A stretch of 64,000 nucleotides of DNA, from the NCBI RefSeq assembly GCF_000283155.1, contig NW_004454197.1, positions 16,257,668-16,321,667 on the forward strand, given 5' to 3'. The position numbers were made by a program, and so were the translations under genes. Shown here piece by piece: positions 46,367 to 56,949 of the stretch; positions within the stretch are counted from its first letter, which is position 1; each line of letters starts with the position of its first letter. The notes beneath the pieces are model-generated. The model made no database searches. It saw nothing but the letters and a program-made list of their open reading frames with translations, and was not told the DNA's origin. The DNA is from Ceratotherium simum simum (taxonomy: Eukaryota > Chordata > Mammalia > Perissodactyla > Rhinocerotidae).

Positions 46367-46552
46367 CAGTTATTCTCAAAGTTTAGTACGTGTCAGAATC
46401 ACCTGGAGGACTTTTTAAACCCCAGGTGGCTGGCCCTACCTGCAGAGTTTCTGAGTCAGTGTGTCTGGATGGGGCCTGCGAATTGGCATTTCTAACAAGT
46501 TCCCAGGGATGCTGATACTGCTGGTCCAGGGACTACCCTTTGAGTAGCTCTG
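46367..46552 (+). mobile_element. MER5A hAT (Charlie) DNA transposon with intact 8-bp TSD
   Basis: Nearly full-length: 'cagttattctcaaagtttag', 'gtgtcagaatcacctggagg', 'cagagtttctgagtcagtgt', 'gcatttctaacaagttccca' and the terminal 'accctttgagtagctctg'. The ends are imperfect inverted repeats. The octamer gtctaaag occurs at 46359-46366 and 46553-46560, a perfect 8-bp target duplication as expected for hAT elements. Non-autonomous; encodes nothing. Confidence 0.96.
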
Positions 46553-46604
46553 GTCTAAAGTAATGCTAAGCCAAAGGGCACCCAGAACAGTAATGCTTGC
46601 TTTC

Positions 46605-46765
46605 CTTCACACCTTATTGAACAAATGTAGCCTCTTCTTGATTTCAGTTACCTTGCCAAGAACTAGAGACAACCCAGTAAACAAGACAGAATCCCTAATG
46701 TCAAGTGGCTTATAGTCTAGAGATACACGAAAGGGCAGTTACAAGGCAAGGTAAGTGCCAAGACA
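46605..46765 (+). mobile_element. Ancient interspersed repeat fragment
   Basis: 'tagagacaacccagtaaaca', 'agacagaatccctaatgtca' and 'agtggcttatagtctagaga' match the old repeat type seen also at 11035 and 32600. Confidence 0.55.
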
Positions 46766-46875
46766 GGGGTAGTTACTGGGGCTGGTGAGCATGTGAGCAT
46801 GGGTGCACATGTGTACTGAGACATACACTCTTGGGGACACTAGAGAAATTTTCTGGATCATGTGACCTTGAACCC

Positions 46876-47035
46876 AGAAGCTGATTTTGGAGTCAGGAAA
46901 CTCTGCACCAATTTTTGGCTCTGCCTCTTCTTAGCTGGTTGACCTTAGGTGAGTCAGTTAAGTTCTTTGAGCCTCAGATTCCTCATCAACCAAATTGTCC
47001 TGAGTCACTCAACACCGTGAACGTGGGCATGTGCT
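46876..47035 (+). mobile_element. MIR SINE
   Basis: Sense MIR: 'ctgattttggagtcaggaaa', 'ttggctctgcctcttcttag', 'ctggttgaccttaggtgagt' and 'gcctcagattcctcatcaac'. Confidence 0.85.
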
Positions 47036-47039
47036 AGGC

Positions 47040-47700
47040 ACAGGGTCACAGAATGAACAGGCCTGACACCCTGTCCCTGTTCCCAGGGAGCTCACATTCA
47101 GTTTGTGGCAGTGGGATTGGAGACAGGACACTACCATTCAGATACATAAATAAGGTGAGCTGTGACAGAACAAAACAGGATGACAATGACAGGGAAAGAT
47201 GGAAGAGAGCAGATGATTTTAGGGAAGATTGTCAGGGAAGGCCTCCCTGAGGAGGTAACATTTGAACTGAGATCTGGATGATACGAAGGAAGAGGCTGTA
47301 TTTTCCATATAAACTGCGCTGTCAGGGGTGGACGTTAGAGTAGATATGTGAGTTAAACAACTCTGATGGTAAACTGTCAACAAAATGTGCTTATCATCAT
47401 CATCATCATTCTCCTTATTATCCTTATTGTTGTTATTATTAGCACAGTCATTACAATTACTGATTCCAGGAAGGCAAGTGCACGAGAAAGGCCCAGAGGA
47501 GCCTGGCCCCCGGGCACAGTTGGAAAGGTCATAGGTCAGTAGCACTGAGGCACAGAGGGTTCAGGGGGGCATGAATGACAACCCTTGAGAACCCAGTAAC
47601 AGATCTGGGTACAAGCTGGACCCTGGACCTTGTCATCGGGAGCCACCAAAGAAATCTGGGTAGCAATGTGACATGTTCATATTTGTGTTTTCAGAAAAGC
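47040..47700 (+). mobile_element. Ancient long interspersed repeat, broken by a simple repeat
   Basis: Recognisable order: 'gttcccagggagctcacatt', 'gatacataaataaggtgagc', 'gtcagggaaggcctccctga', 'acatttgaactgagatctgg', and after a trinucleotide tract 'tgcacgagaaaggcccagag', 'tcatcgggagccaccaaaga' and 'gtagcaatgtgacatgttca'. This is a common old mammalian repeat; I do not give it a name. Confidence 0.6.
47392..47443. repeat. (CAT)n/(TTA)n trinucleotide tract
   Basis: Short run of cat units followed by tta-rich text. The Asn/Asp-rich minus frame at 47219-47545 is this tract translated. Confidence 0.85.
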
Positions 47701-47964
47701 ACCTGCCATCTCGCTCTCTTCTGCACGCAGTGTGGCGAGTGGGTGGAGGTGAATGAGACTGTGTGCGAGGGGGAGACGCCGAGAGTCTGCACCAGAAGAG
47801 AGCGATGGAGCAGGCGGTAACAAATATCTGGGAGGAGCGAGGAACAGCTGTTGATTGGATTGGAGGGCGAAAGGGCTCAGGCAACGGAGGAAGCCCACCC
47901 TGAGGACAGGATGTGCCTCTCCCCCACCTCCCTTGGACCTACAACCCAGGAAGACAGACCACTG

Positions 47965-48165
47965 AGGCAGGACTTTGGGGAACCTGCTGTGGGATGTCAG
48001 GCAGGTGACTTTGCCCTTCAGAGCTTCTTTATGTCAAATAGGATGTTTTCCTGCTTCCCGGAAAAGTGTATTGTGAGGACTGAGTCAGATGAGAGGTATG
48101 AAAAGCACTTTGGCAATTTTAAAACATTTTTCAAATGTGAGGTGCTATTTTTAGTGCCTTCGGTT
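47965..48165 (+). mobile_element. MIR SINE
   Basis: Sense MIR-like order: 'caggcaggtgactttgccct', 'tcagagcttctttatgtcaa', 'ttgtgaggactgagtcagat' and 'gaaaagcactttggcaattt'. Confidence 0.6.
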
Positions 48166-48650
48166 TCCCTGTATAGAATGTGACCCAATAACTGGATGAT
48201 GGCATCTGGCTGCTCCAAGGGAGCTACACAGGACGGGAGGGCAGGACCCAGCTTCCCCTGCCCGGGCCTCCAGACAAGGCCTCAGCTAGCCCCCTAGGGG
48301 CCCACCCTTTCCAACAAGGCCCTTAATGGGTCTCTCATTTAAAGTGATTTGCTAGGCAAAGCTGTGTATATCATCAGAGAAAAGGCCGCAGCCTCGGATG
48401 ATTCGGTGGCTGCAAGGAAACAATCCCGGGGGACTCCAGGGGGAGCTAAGATTGCAGTGCCATGATTACCAAGCAGCCTCCCGTTACGAAGCTGCGCAGG
48501 GCGGCCAGCAGACAGACACTCCCAGCTGGGGCCTTCCCTGAGCAAAGCACTAACAAGAACTTAAGACAAATTCCGCTTCACTGGGCTTTGGACAGGAAAC
48601 CCATTTCAGGCTGGGCACGCCACGCCGTGGAAGTCATTATACAGGTAGTG
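48166..48650. other. Candidate conserved non-coding block, GC-balanced
   Basis: No repeat is recognised in this complex sequence. Its even composition, with isolated AT cores such as ccttaatggg and catttaaagtgatt, sets it apart from its repeat-rich neighbours. Could be regulatory. No gene is supported. Confidence 0.22.
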
Positions 48651-49494
48651 GATCCCCTCCTCCTTTCCCGTCCTCTCTTTTCCTCTCTCCCACTTCTATT
48701 TCCCTTCCCACTCTGTTCCTGACATTTTCCATCTCCTGCTGAGACTTGGAAAGTACTCCCTGAGGCACGGTCCCTGAGGCAGGTGGAGCCCAGCTATTGA
48801 CTGATGGGGCGGGGGAGTGCTGCAGGGCTCGCTGCGTGGGCGCTGGGGGTGAGGATGGTGGGAAGCCTGTGGTCACACCCACACTTGCTTCTGCCCCTTG
48901 CAGATTGCACAGGTTGACACGTGGCTCCTGCTGCTCTTGAGTGTGTGTGCACATGAGAGCACTGGCCCAGCATGGCCTCCTGTCCTTTTACCCCTACCAA
49001 GCCTCCTGAGGACTTGTTCAGAGTAGAGCAGCTCCCTGCACTGAGTCCCCCGAAGTTCCAAAGGAATCTGCAAACATTGGCAAACTCATTTGCTGTGAAG
49101 AATTTTATATCAAGACTCTTACAAGGGCCACAGCAAACTCGCTCAATCCCAAATTGCAGAAGCTGTCGTGGCTCTGTTCGGTGCCCTCTCCTTCCCTGCC
49201 CGCAGTGAAGAGCAGTCTTTTCTGTCCCAGACCAGCTCCTGGGAGCTCTGCTCCCACCTTCTCTCAGACTGAAACTCTGAACCCTAGAGGAAGTCCTGGA
49301 TCTCTGTGGGAACAGACCCTGGGTTCCCCTTCTCAGAGCTGCTTCACCCATCTCTAGGGCGTTGGCTGGGCTAGGTTACCGCCTTCCCCAGAGCTCACCC
49401 CCTTTCCAGGGTAAGGCAGCATCTACTCAAGGCTGCGCTGCTTCCTGCGATAGGGACCACTGTCCTTGTTTGAGCTTCAGTACGCACCTGGCAT
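48651..49494. other. Unique sequence holding the longest open frame, not called as a gene
   Basis: The 185-codon minus frame at 48794-49351 is the longest in the window. It is rich in Ser, Arg, Gly and Cys, overlaps other frames on both strands, has no recognisable domain or signal, and lies in GC-rich DNA where stops are rare. A pyrimidine tract is at 48655-48720. Confidence 0.4.
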
Positions 49495-49625
49495 TTGCAT
49501 TAGTTCGATAAATGTTTACTGATTAGCGATTGCTGGGGATGCAAATAAAAATAAGACACAGCTCCTGCCTGTAAGAAACTCACAATCTAGAGGAGAGACA
49601 TATGTAAACAAATAAGTACAGTAGA
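49495..49625 (+). mobile_element. Ancient interspersed repeat fragment
   Basis: 'ttcgataaatgtttactgat', 'gctggggatgcaaataaaaa', 'agctcctgcctgtaagaaac' and 'tcacaatctagaggagagac' match the old repeat type seen at 46605. Confidence 0.6.
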
Positions 49626-49759
49626 TTATTTTGTGTCCTTTATCATTTGGAGATGTTTGCATTTGCTGATATTTTTTTCATCACTGGATGAAAAAAATGG
49701 GTTGGAAAAAAATGGGGTGTTCCACTAGGGTGGAACAGAGCATCATATTCCATAATTCC

Positions 49760-49965
49760 TGGGGAATCTCCTGTTATGACTGAGAATAGCAATAATATTA
49801 CAAGCCTCACTGTGATCTCACGGTGTCACTAAGTCCATTATACAGCTGAGCAAACTGAGGCATAAAGCAGTTAAATGACTTGCCCAAGCCTAGACATTGA
49901 GAAAATGGCAGACATATAAATCAAATCCTTGCCTATTTGACTCCAAAAGACTCACTCTTTACCCT
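49760..49965 (-). mobile_element. MIR SINE, antisense
   Basis: Antisense MIR: 'ccattatacagctgagcaaa', 'ctgaggcataaagcagttaa', 'atgacttgcccaagcctaga' and 'aaatcaaatccttgcctatt'. Confidence 0.85.
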
Positions 49966-51139
49966 GCCCCAGACTGCCTCTCTCTGACACCTTCCCTTTT
50001 GGATGGGGACTTGTCACCAGCCTGCAAAATAGTGGAGAGTGACCCTTTTTAGGTCATCATCATGCAAGACTGTTTTAACTTCTGAAATCAGGCCAGCATC
50101 AGACATGTGACACGACAAGGGAACATTTCCCCATTCAGAGGATCATTAAAGGAAATGAAAGCCAGCAGATCATTGTTATGCACTAGGAAACAACATAAAT
50201 GGAAAAATCTATGAATATCACATCCGTAGGTCTCTGGGACACTTGCAGCGAAAACAAATGGGCCAGAGTGAGAATGGGTAATGCTCCACCAGTGGGAACC
50301 TGGGAACTATGGGGCCAGGCTCACAGTAAAATGACCCATTCTGTTCAGCATGAAGTGAATTCTCTGGAGAAACAGAGGCGAGGCAGCTCAGCCACCTGCT
50401 CCTTGACTGTAAGATCTGTGGGTCTGGTTTTGACTTCTGGAAGATGAAGGAATGCGTACGCATATTCCTCTAGGCATATGGGCAGACACTTGGCGGATTC
50501 TTCTGCAGGTGGGTGGAAGCCCTTTGGCCATGTCCTCGCAAACTTGGCCAGGTTTGGAGATTAGGGCTTGATCCACACTCCTCAGGTTCTTTCTAAAAAT
50601 GGGAATTGGGATAAAAGGCCACCCCAGGAAGTTGAACATGGCATCCAACACAATGCCTCTTAGAGCAAAGACTGTTCAGCAAGCCCCCGTCTTTTCTGAC
50701 AAAGGGACAGTTCCTAGTTAATCAGGAGGATGTTTCATTATCAGGCCAAAGTTTCCATTCTGTCCATATTTGGGCATATTATGAATTTCCCCCAAATCCC
50801 TGTCTACTTGGGAATTCCATTCTGCTTCTCCTCAGAAAAGTGTCTTCCTTGTGCATATCTGATTGATCCACTAGTTGCAAACCTATAGTCCCTCCCCCTC
50901 AGGGTCCTTATATATCCACCAGGAAGTGTGAATCAAATGCAAAACACAGTGGAATCTGTGTTTTCCCTGCCCAGTATCCATCCTCATTTTGTATAATAGT
51001 CCCACGATTTTCTGAAAGAGAAATCTCCTTGACAGACACTTGTTCTCTCCTTAGGACTTAGTAATTTTACAGAAGAGAGGCTCTGAGCAGCTTCCAGGAA
51101 ACACGATGATCCCATCTCTTTTTAAAAATATAAATAAGA
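49966..51139. other. No recognised feature
   Basis: About 1.2 kb of unique-looking sequence. Frames at 50199-50651 overlap on both strands and lack domains. Confidence 0.45.
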
Positions 51140-51325
51140 CTAATATTAATGAGTTAGCCTTTCTTGAATGGTTAAGCACTTTTCCAATATTATCTCATTT
51201 AATCCTCACACATACATCAATGAAGAAAACACTATTATTCCCATTTTATAGATGCAGAGTCAAGAGGCCGATAGTGCAGAACCAGATATATGCACCCCAG
51301 TGTCTCTGACCTCAAAGTCTTGGCC
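51140..51325 (-). mobile_element. MIR SINE, antisense
   Basis: Antisense MIR: 'tccaatattatctcatttaa', 'tcctcacacatacatcaatg', 'cccattttatagatgcagag' and 'gtgtctctgacctcaaagtc'. Confidence 0.8.
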
Positions 51326-51570
51326 ACTATGCTCTGTGCTGTCTCATAACTCATTTTTTTAGCTTTACAATACAAATTAGAGGATTAAATGCTCTGACAT
51401 ATACTCAGTAAAGAACCCTATTTCATTTTGCTTAACGTTAAACAACATTAAGAGCTCTGTTAAGCTCTGCCAGGTACCATTGCCACAGTCAGCAGGTGTA
51501 TCCTTCCTGTCCTGTATGCTCAGAACAGGACAATCATGTAGAGGTTGGAGTAGCAGTATTGGTGGTGACA

Positions 51571-51595
51571 GTGATGGTGATGATGATGATGATAG
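51571..51595. repeat. (GAT)n short microsatellite
   Basis: Short run of gat/ggt units directly before a MIR. Confidence 0.85.
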
Positions 51596-51805
51596 CATTT
51601 ATTGAGACTATTATGTGCTAAGTACTTTCCGTGTATTATCTCATCTAATCTTCACAATTTTGCTAAAGAATGAAGGCTATCAGTGTCCCTATTCACAGTA
51701 GATGAGGACACTGGAATATTGAGAGTTACCTTGCCAAAGGTGACCCCACCGGGAAATGGTAGAACAGGGATTTGAACCCAGACCTGCCTGAATTCTCAGC
51801 CCCCC
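51596..51805 (-). mobile_element. MIR SINE, antisense, nearly full length
   Basis: Antisense MIR of good quality: 'catttattgagactattatg', 'tgtattatctcatctaatct', 'tgaggacactggaatattga', 'gttaccttgccaaaggtgac' and 'gggatttgaacccagacctg'. Confidence 0.92.
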
Positions 51806-52184
51806 AGGCAGTGTCTGCTTTTCCCCTAAGCATTTGCCTCCTGCCTTCCCTTAGGGGTGGGGCCAGCTTCCAACCCAGCAGAGCCCCACCCACCCTGGTA
51901 GCTCAAACTCTAAAAGGATCTGACGATTTTCCTTCAAGGTCTTAAGCACACCAGAAAGAGCAGATCCCCTTGTCCATCTGTCCCTCTGCCTTCTAGAATG
52001 CAAAACACTGGAGCCTGTGGAGGCTCTGCTGTCAGCCAGAGAGCTCTCCTTGCAGAAGCCTGGCCAGGGGAAGGCAGTCCCACAAGCCTCACTGCAGCAG
52101 CGTGGGCCTTGCTTTACGTGAAACTCCATAGACCAAGAGTAGATTAAGGCTCCAAGATACACGACTTTCAAAATTGAAGCAATA
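51806..52184. other. No recognised feature
   Basis: Unique sequence. The 120-codon minus frame at 51851-52213 has no domain and is not supported. Confidence 0.4.
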
Positions 52185-52432
52185 AAGCACATTTTTTTTT
52201 TCTTGGCTTGCAATTTCTCCTTAATTGGACCATGAATAGCAATTACACTATAAAGGCTAACAGGAATTTTTGAGTAATTAGAGTTTGTCTTGGGCAGTGG
52301 GTTTTAATGGAGGAACCGGCTAATATTTGAGTGACTTTCACTCTCTGTCGAGTGATAAAATCATCATGAAATGCCTAGCAATCATTCAGAGAAATTGCAA
52401 GCATGATTTTAATTCCTGCTAGAGTGGGACTA
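52185..52432. other. Candidate conserved non-coding element (homeodomain-motif rich)
   Basis: Repeat-free, with at least five TAAT/ATTA cores in 250 bp: ccttaattggacc, gcaattacac, gagtaattagag, ggttttaatgg and gattttaattcc, plus gataaaatcatcatgaaat. It sits between MIRs in an otherwise gene-free stretch. This density is typical of developmental enhancers, but conservation cannot be seen from one sequence. Confidence 0.3.
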
Positions 52433-52549
52433 AGAAGGCTGGAAAACCACCCTGCCCAGAAGGCTCTGTCTGTGTCCTGGAAGACGTGGGAGACACAGAA
52501 GCAAAGGTTCTCCCACGGTCTGGAACCTACAGTGTCTGTCTGCAGCTGC

Positions 52550-52710
52550 TGTGCACACATCACTTACTTCAGTCCTCCACACAGCTTCGTGGGGAGCATA
52601 GCTTTATGCCCATTGCACAGATAAAGGCATTGAGACTTGGAGTAATTTACCCAAACTCACATAGCTAGTCAGTGACAGATCCAGAATTTAAATCCAGGTG
52701 TCTAATTTAG
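52550..52710 (-). mobile_element. MIR SINE, antisense
   Basis: Antisense MIR: 'atgcccattgcacagataaa', 'ggcattgagacttggagtaa', 'ccaaactcacatagctagtc' and 'ccagaatttaaatccaggtg'. Confidence 0.88.
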
Positions 52711-52749
52711 GTCAAGCTCAAAGCTCATGACCTTTCAACTCTACAATTG

Positions 52750-52860
52750 CTGAACGTTTATTGAGCACCTACTATGGGCAGCAGCTGTCCATACGTCATG
52801 CAATTTAATACTTTCAACAGTTACATAAGGTAGGTATTTTTATCACACTTATAAATGAAA
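52750..52860 (-). mobile_element. MIR SINE 3' part, antisense
   Basis: 'cgtttattgagcacctacta' and 'ggtaggtatttttatcacac' give the 3' half of an antisense MIR. It lies just beyond the previous one. Confidence 0.75.
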
Positions 52861-53168
52861 AAGTAGAAATCTGACAGGAGTGGTAGTTCTCGTCCTGGGC
52901 TATATCACCCTCTCTCACCCTTCTCATCTCACACACACACAGCCCACATTTCTTCTGTGTCTCTACCTCTACTTTCCAGCAGCTGAGGCCACATTTTGGG
53001 GGTTCCCTCAAAAGCAGGGCATGGGACCACAATACAAGAGATAACCTAAGGAATACCCCTAGGGGGATGGAGAAATGGGGCAAGGAAGGAAAGGCAGCCA
53101 GAAAAGGAGTTAGCAGAGCAGCTACCAATGTCAGAACCTGGGGCTCTGCCTCACAGGGAAACTAAAAG
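52861..53168. other. No recognised feature
   Basis: Unique-looking sequence with a short CA run at 52930-52941; it forms the left flank of a younger L1. Confidence 0.45.
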
Positions 53169-53560
53169 CCAGTGGACCAACATGGTCATTGGAAATATGT
53201 TGTGACACCAGTGTCGAAGAGCGTACTTCCTATGTTTTCTTCTAGAATTTTCATGGTTTCAGGACTTACATTCAAGTCTTGAATCCATTTTGAGTTAATT
53301 TTTGTGTATGGTGTAAGGTAAGCATCTACTTTCATTTTTTTGCATGTGGCTGTCCAGTTTTCCCAACACCATTTGTTGAAGAGACTTTCCTTTCTCCATT
53401 GTATGTTCTTGGCTCCTTTTGTGGAAAATTAGCTGTCCATAGATGTGTGGGTTTATTTCTGGGCTCTCGATTCTGTTCCATTGATCTGTGTCCTGTTTTT
53501 GTGCCAGTACCATGCTGTTTTGGTTACTACAGCTTTGTAGTATATTTTGAAATCAGGGAG
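53169..53560 (-). mobile_element. 5'-inverted segment of a young L1 (ORF2)
   Basis: Antisense L1 ORF2 text: 'cgaagagcgtacttcctatg', 'ttttgagttaatttttgtgt', 'catgtggctgtccagttttc' and 'gtgccagtaccatgctgttt'. The minus frame 53295-53513 reads [10 protein letters not shown], a known ORF2 stretch. In L1 order this piece lies just upstream of the sense part that starts at about 53563, with roughly 60 bases missing at the join. This is the signature of twin priming during insertion. Confidence 0.92.
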
Positions 53561-54562
53561 TAACTGAAAAGCTTCTGCACAGTGAAGGAAACCATCAACA
53601 AAACAAAAAGACAACCTAACAATTGGGAGAAGATATTTGCAAACCATATATCTGATAAGGGGTTAATCTAAAAAATATATAAAGAACTCATGCATCTCAA
53701 CAACAGAAAAGCTAACAACCAATTGAAAAATGAGCAAAAGACCTGAACAGACATTTCTCCAAAGAAGATACACAGATGGCCAACAGGCACATGAAAAGAT
53801 GTTCAGCATCATTAACCATCAGGGAAATGCAAATCAAAACTACAATGAGATATCACCTCACTCCCATCAGAATGGCTATAATTAACGAGACAGGAAACAA
53901 GTGTTGGAGAGGATGTGGAGAGAAGGGAACTCTCATACACTGCTGGTGGGAGTGCAAACTGGTGTAGTCACTATGGAAAACAGTATGGAGATTCCTCAAA
54001 AAATTAAGGATAGAACTGCCATACGATCCAGCTATTCCACTGCTGGGTATTTATCCAAAGAATGTGAAAACACCAATGCGTAAAGATACGTGCACCCCTG
54101 TGTTCACTGCAGCATTATTCACGATAGCCGAGACTTGGAAGCAACCTAAGTGTCTATCAAGGGACGAATAGATGAAGAGGATGCGGTATATATACACAAT
54201 GGAATACTACTCAGCCATAAGAAACGATGAAATCCAGCCATTTGTGACAACATGGATGGACATTGAGGGTATTATGCTAAGTGAAATAAGTCAGAGGGAG
54301 AGGGTCAAATATCATATGATCTCACTCATAAGTAGAAGATAAAAACAACAACAAACAGACACATCGAGACAAAGATTGGATTGCTGGTTACCAGAGTGGG
54401 GGAAGATAGGGGGGAGGGTGAAAGTGATGATAGGCACATGTGTGTGGTGATGGATTGTAAGTAGTATTTGGGTGGTGAACATGATGTGATCTATGCAGAG
54501 ACAGAAGTATAATCATGTATGCCTGAAATTTATACACTGTTACAAACCAATGTTACTGCAAT
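53561..54562 (+). mobile_element. Young L1: ORF2 C-terminal end and 3' UTR
   Basis: Sense L1 from 'gaaaagcttctgcacagtga' through the ORF2 end to the 3' UTR end 'gttactgcaataaaagaaag'. The plus frame 53776-53967 keeps the C-terminal cysteine motif [18 protein letters not shown] (C-x3-C-x7-H-x4-C) intact. It is closer to its family consensus than the other L1 copies here, so it looks fairly recent. A-rich tail follows. The left flank ggaaactaaaag (about 53156) and the right flank ggaagcaaaaaag (54711) are similar and may be a worn target duplication. Confidence 0.95.
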
Positions 54563-54612
54563 AAAAGAAAGAAAGAAAATAAAGAAAGAAAGAGAGAGAG
54601 AGAGAGAGAGAC

Positions 54613-54702
<90 letters not shown>

Positions 54703-54714
54703 GAAAGAAAGGAA
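54563..54714. repeat. (AAAG)n microsatellite grown from the L1 tail
   Basis: A long tract of gaaa units with a short (GA)n piece at 54590-54610, directly after the L1 AATAAA. Four overlapping frames of Lys/Glu or Phe/Leu/Ser repeats at 54519-54884 are this tract read in different phases. Confidence 0.97.
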
Positions 54715-56644
54715 GCAAAAAAGTGGAGGCAACACATATTAGCACTGTGTTTACCAACTCTGCTAGTCATCCTAGAGGTAGGAGAGTTAATTCCTCCTTG
54801 CTCCCAACTTATGGTGAGGATAGCAAAATGGGGTCCAGAGCAAGAGAAGGCCGTCAGCAAAAGAATTCAGGCACCTATAGGTAGTAAGGACAGAGGCCGG
54901 GCACAAGTCCAATAGCAAAGGAACGCACTGGTCTTTAACGAACCAAGAAGCAAAGAAGAGGCAACCAAAAGCATAGCTTTGGAACCAGATAGACCTGGCT
55001 ACTTTCACTTGTTGTGTCATCACCTGACAGAGATTGACCTGGTCCAACGTGCTCGCCATCGTTTGTTCAGTCCAGGTCAACCGCGCGTGGGCCAGGAGCA
55101 CTGATGCCCACATCACAGCAGAGTGGATTACAAGACCCAACAGATAAGACCGTCAGATCCCAAGATTGCACTTACCTGGCGTACAATGCTGCTCCAGATA
55201 GTAATTCACCTGCACCTTGAAAACTGCCTTAAAACCAAACAATAAGAGGCAGTTTCTGGCCTAGCCAAAATATCAAGTCATACAGGTCCTCTAAAGCAGT
55301 AACAGTAATCTGTAACTTCTCTATCAAGGGGGTCATGGATTCCTTTGGAAAATCTATTGAAATCTCTTAGCTCCCATCCCAGAAATACACACAGAAGATA
55401 GAAAAATACATCTTGCAGAAAGCAGAAGAAATACCTACGCAATTATCTGGGGGAATCCATATGCAAGCACAAGAACATTTAGTGAATTTGCTGGGGTTTT
55501 TTTTGCCTGCTGTGAGCATTTATGAGTCCTAATGCTGGTAGTGATGTAAGCCCACATGGACTCTTGGAAGAAAAGCTTCCTGAATGGTGTCTATGAGTGG
55601 CTGAGGGCCAGATAGGACCCTTATTCTATATCCCTGTTCCCAGCAGCATGAGGACCACATGCTTTAGTAGGGACAAAAGCATTTTGTGAATCATTTGCTC
55701 AGTTCAGCTCTGGGCCATTGGTTTCCCTTCATGTCAGCATCCTTCCAGAAAATGATTTAGGTCAAGCTCAAGGATAACTGCTGACTGGTTTATTTTCAGC
55801 TCTCAAGTATAAGAAAAAGAGTGATGGAAAACAGAAGCCAAGTTTGGAGTTACTGACCCTAGCTGAGAGACATCAGTCTTTCATGAAAAAGATACTGATC
55901 TGCTAACATCTTGGATCTAAGTCTTGGCTTGTTCCTTTTGGGAAAGGAAACCTCCACATGGGAGTGATATAATATTTCATTACCTTTTTATAATCCAATT
56001 CCTAAGTTTTGCTTGCTAAGGCTCCTCTTCCCTACCGAGCAGCAGAGGTCAGAACTACACAACACGGGGACCCATAACTTACTTGATATTGCCCTGTGTC
56101 CTCACTTCTTTCCCCCTTTATTCTCTCCGGCAATAATCCAGGACAGAGAGAACTCTTCTGAAGCTTAGAAGTGGAGTCCTACTATTTCTACTTTGTGCCA
56201 AGGGGCTGTTCCATGTGAAATAGACGCTATTCCACTAGGACCCTGAGCGACCCAAGAGGGATCACTTAACCTCAAGTTTACTGCAGAGCAACTCCCCCGC
56301 TGGGCTCCCTTTCCACGGAAGAGGAGTCTGCTACCATCTGTATGTGACAAAAGCAAGCGGCTGGGGGACTGTTTGAGTCAGTGAATAAGGATTTATTCCT
56401 TCTTCAGAGATTAAAAAGAGGCACATTTTATATCTTTTCCACATCTTCCCTGTTTCTCTCTTACCTTCATTTGTCCTCAATAAAGTAGAGAGTTATCAAC
56501 AGGCCTCTCAAATGTCATGCAACAAGGGAACACACGGGAGGCACAAGAGTGACAGGAAAATAGCAAGAAGTGCACTCCCTCCTCACGGCCCCGATCTCCC
56601 GGTGTGCCTCCACAGAGATCAGCACACTGTGGAGCTATGGACAC
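54715..56644. other. 1.9 kb with no recognised feature
   Basis: Unique-looking sequence. The minus frame at 54787-55140 and others have no domain. No gene is supported. Confidence 0.45.
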
Positions 56645-56852
56645 ACGGGCTTGGGGATCAGGTGGTTCTGGGCAGAGAGTTAAACCTCAACTACCAGCTG
56701 TGTGACCCTGGGCAAGTCCTTCTCTGAGTGTCTGTTTCCTCACAGCAAAGTGATGACACTCGCAACTGTTGGGGCTGTTGAGAAGATCGCATGAAATAAT
56801 ATAAGTGAAATATTGGATGCATTATAAGTGCTCAATGGATGTGAGTACTCTT
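56645..56852 (+). mobile_element. MIR SINE, nearly full length
   Basis: Sense MIR: 'tcaggtggttctgggcagag', 'accagctgtgtgaccctggg', 'caagtccttctctgagtgtc', 'gttgagaagatcgcatgaaa' and 'ataagtgctcaatggatgtg'. Confidence 0.92.
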
Positions 56853-56949
56853 TCCCACTGATCTCGGTTCCCAGAAGTCTGTATCATCTTTTCCTTGCCA
56901 CGTGTTAAAGTGTTACTATGTATCCCATAAAAGTAGAAAAAAAAGACAA

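Noticed and set aside
48794..49351. 185-codon minus-strand frame, the longest in the window
   Set aside because: No domain, Ser/Arg/Gly-rich, overlaps other frames on both strands, and GC-rich DNA makes stops rare. No splice or promoter context is visible.
53776..53967. Intact-looking C-terminal ORF2 frame as a working L1 gene
   Set aside because: It is only the last part of ORF2 in a truncated, inverted insertion, so no functional protein can be made.
54519..54884. Lys/Glu-rich and Phe/Leu/Ser-rich frames
   Set aside because: They are the (AAAG)n microsatellite translated in different phases.
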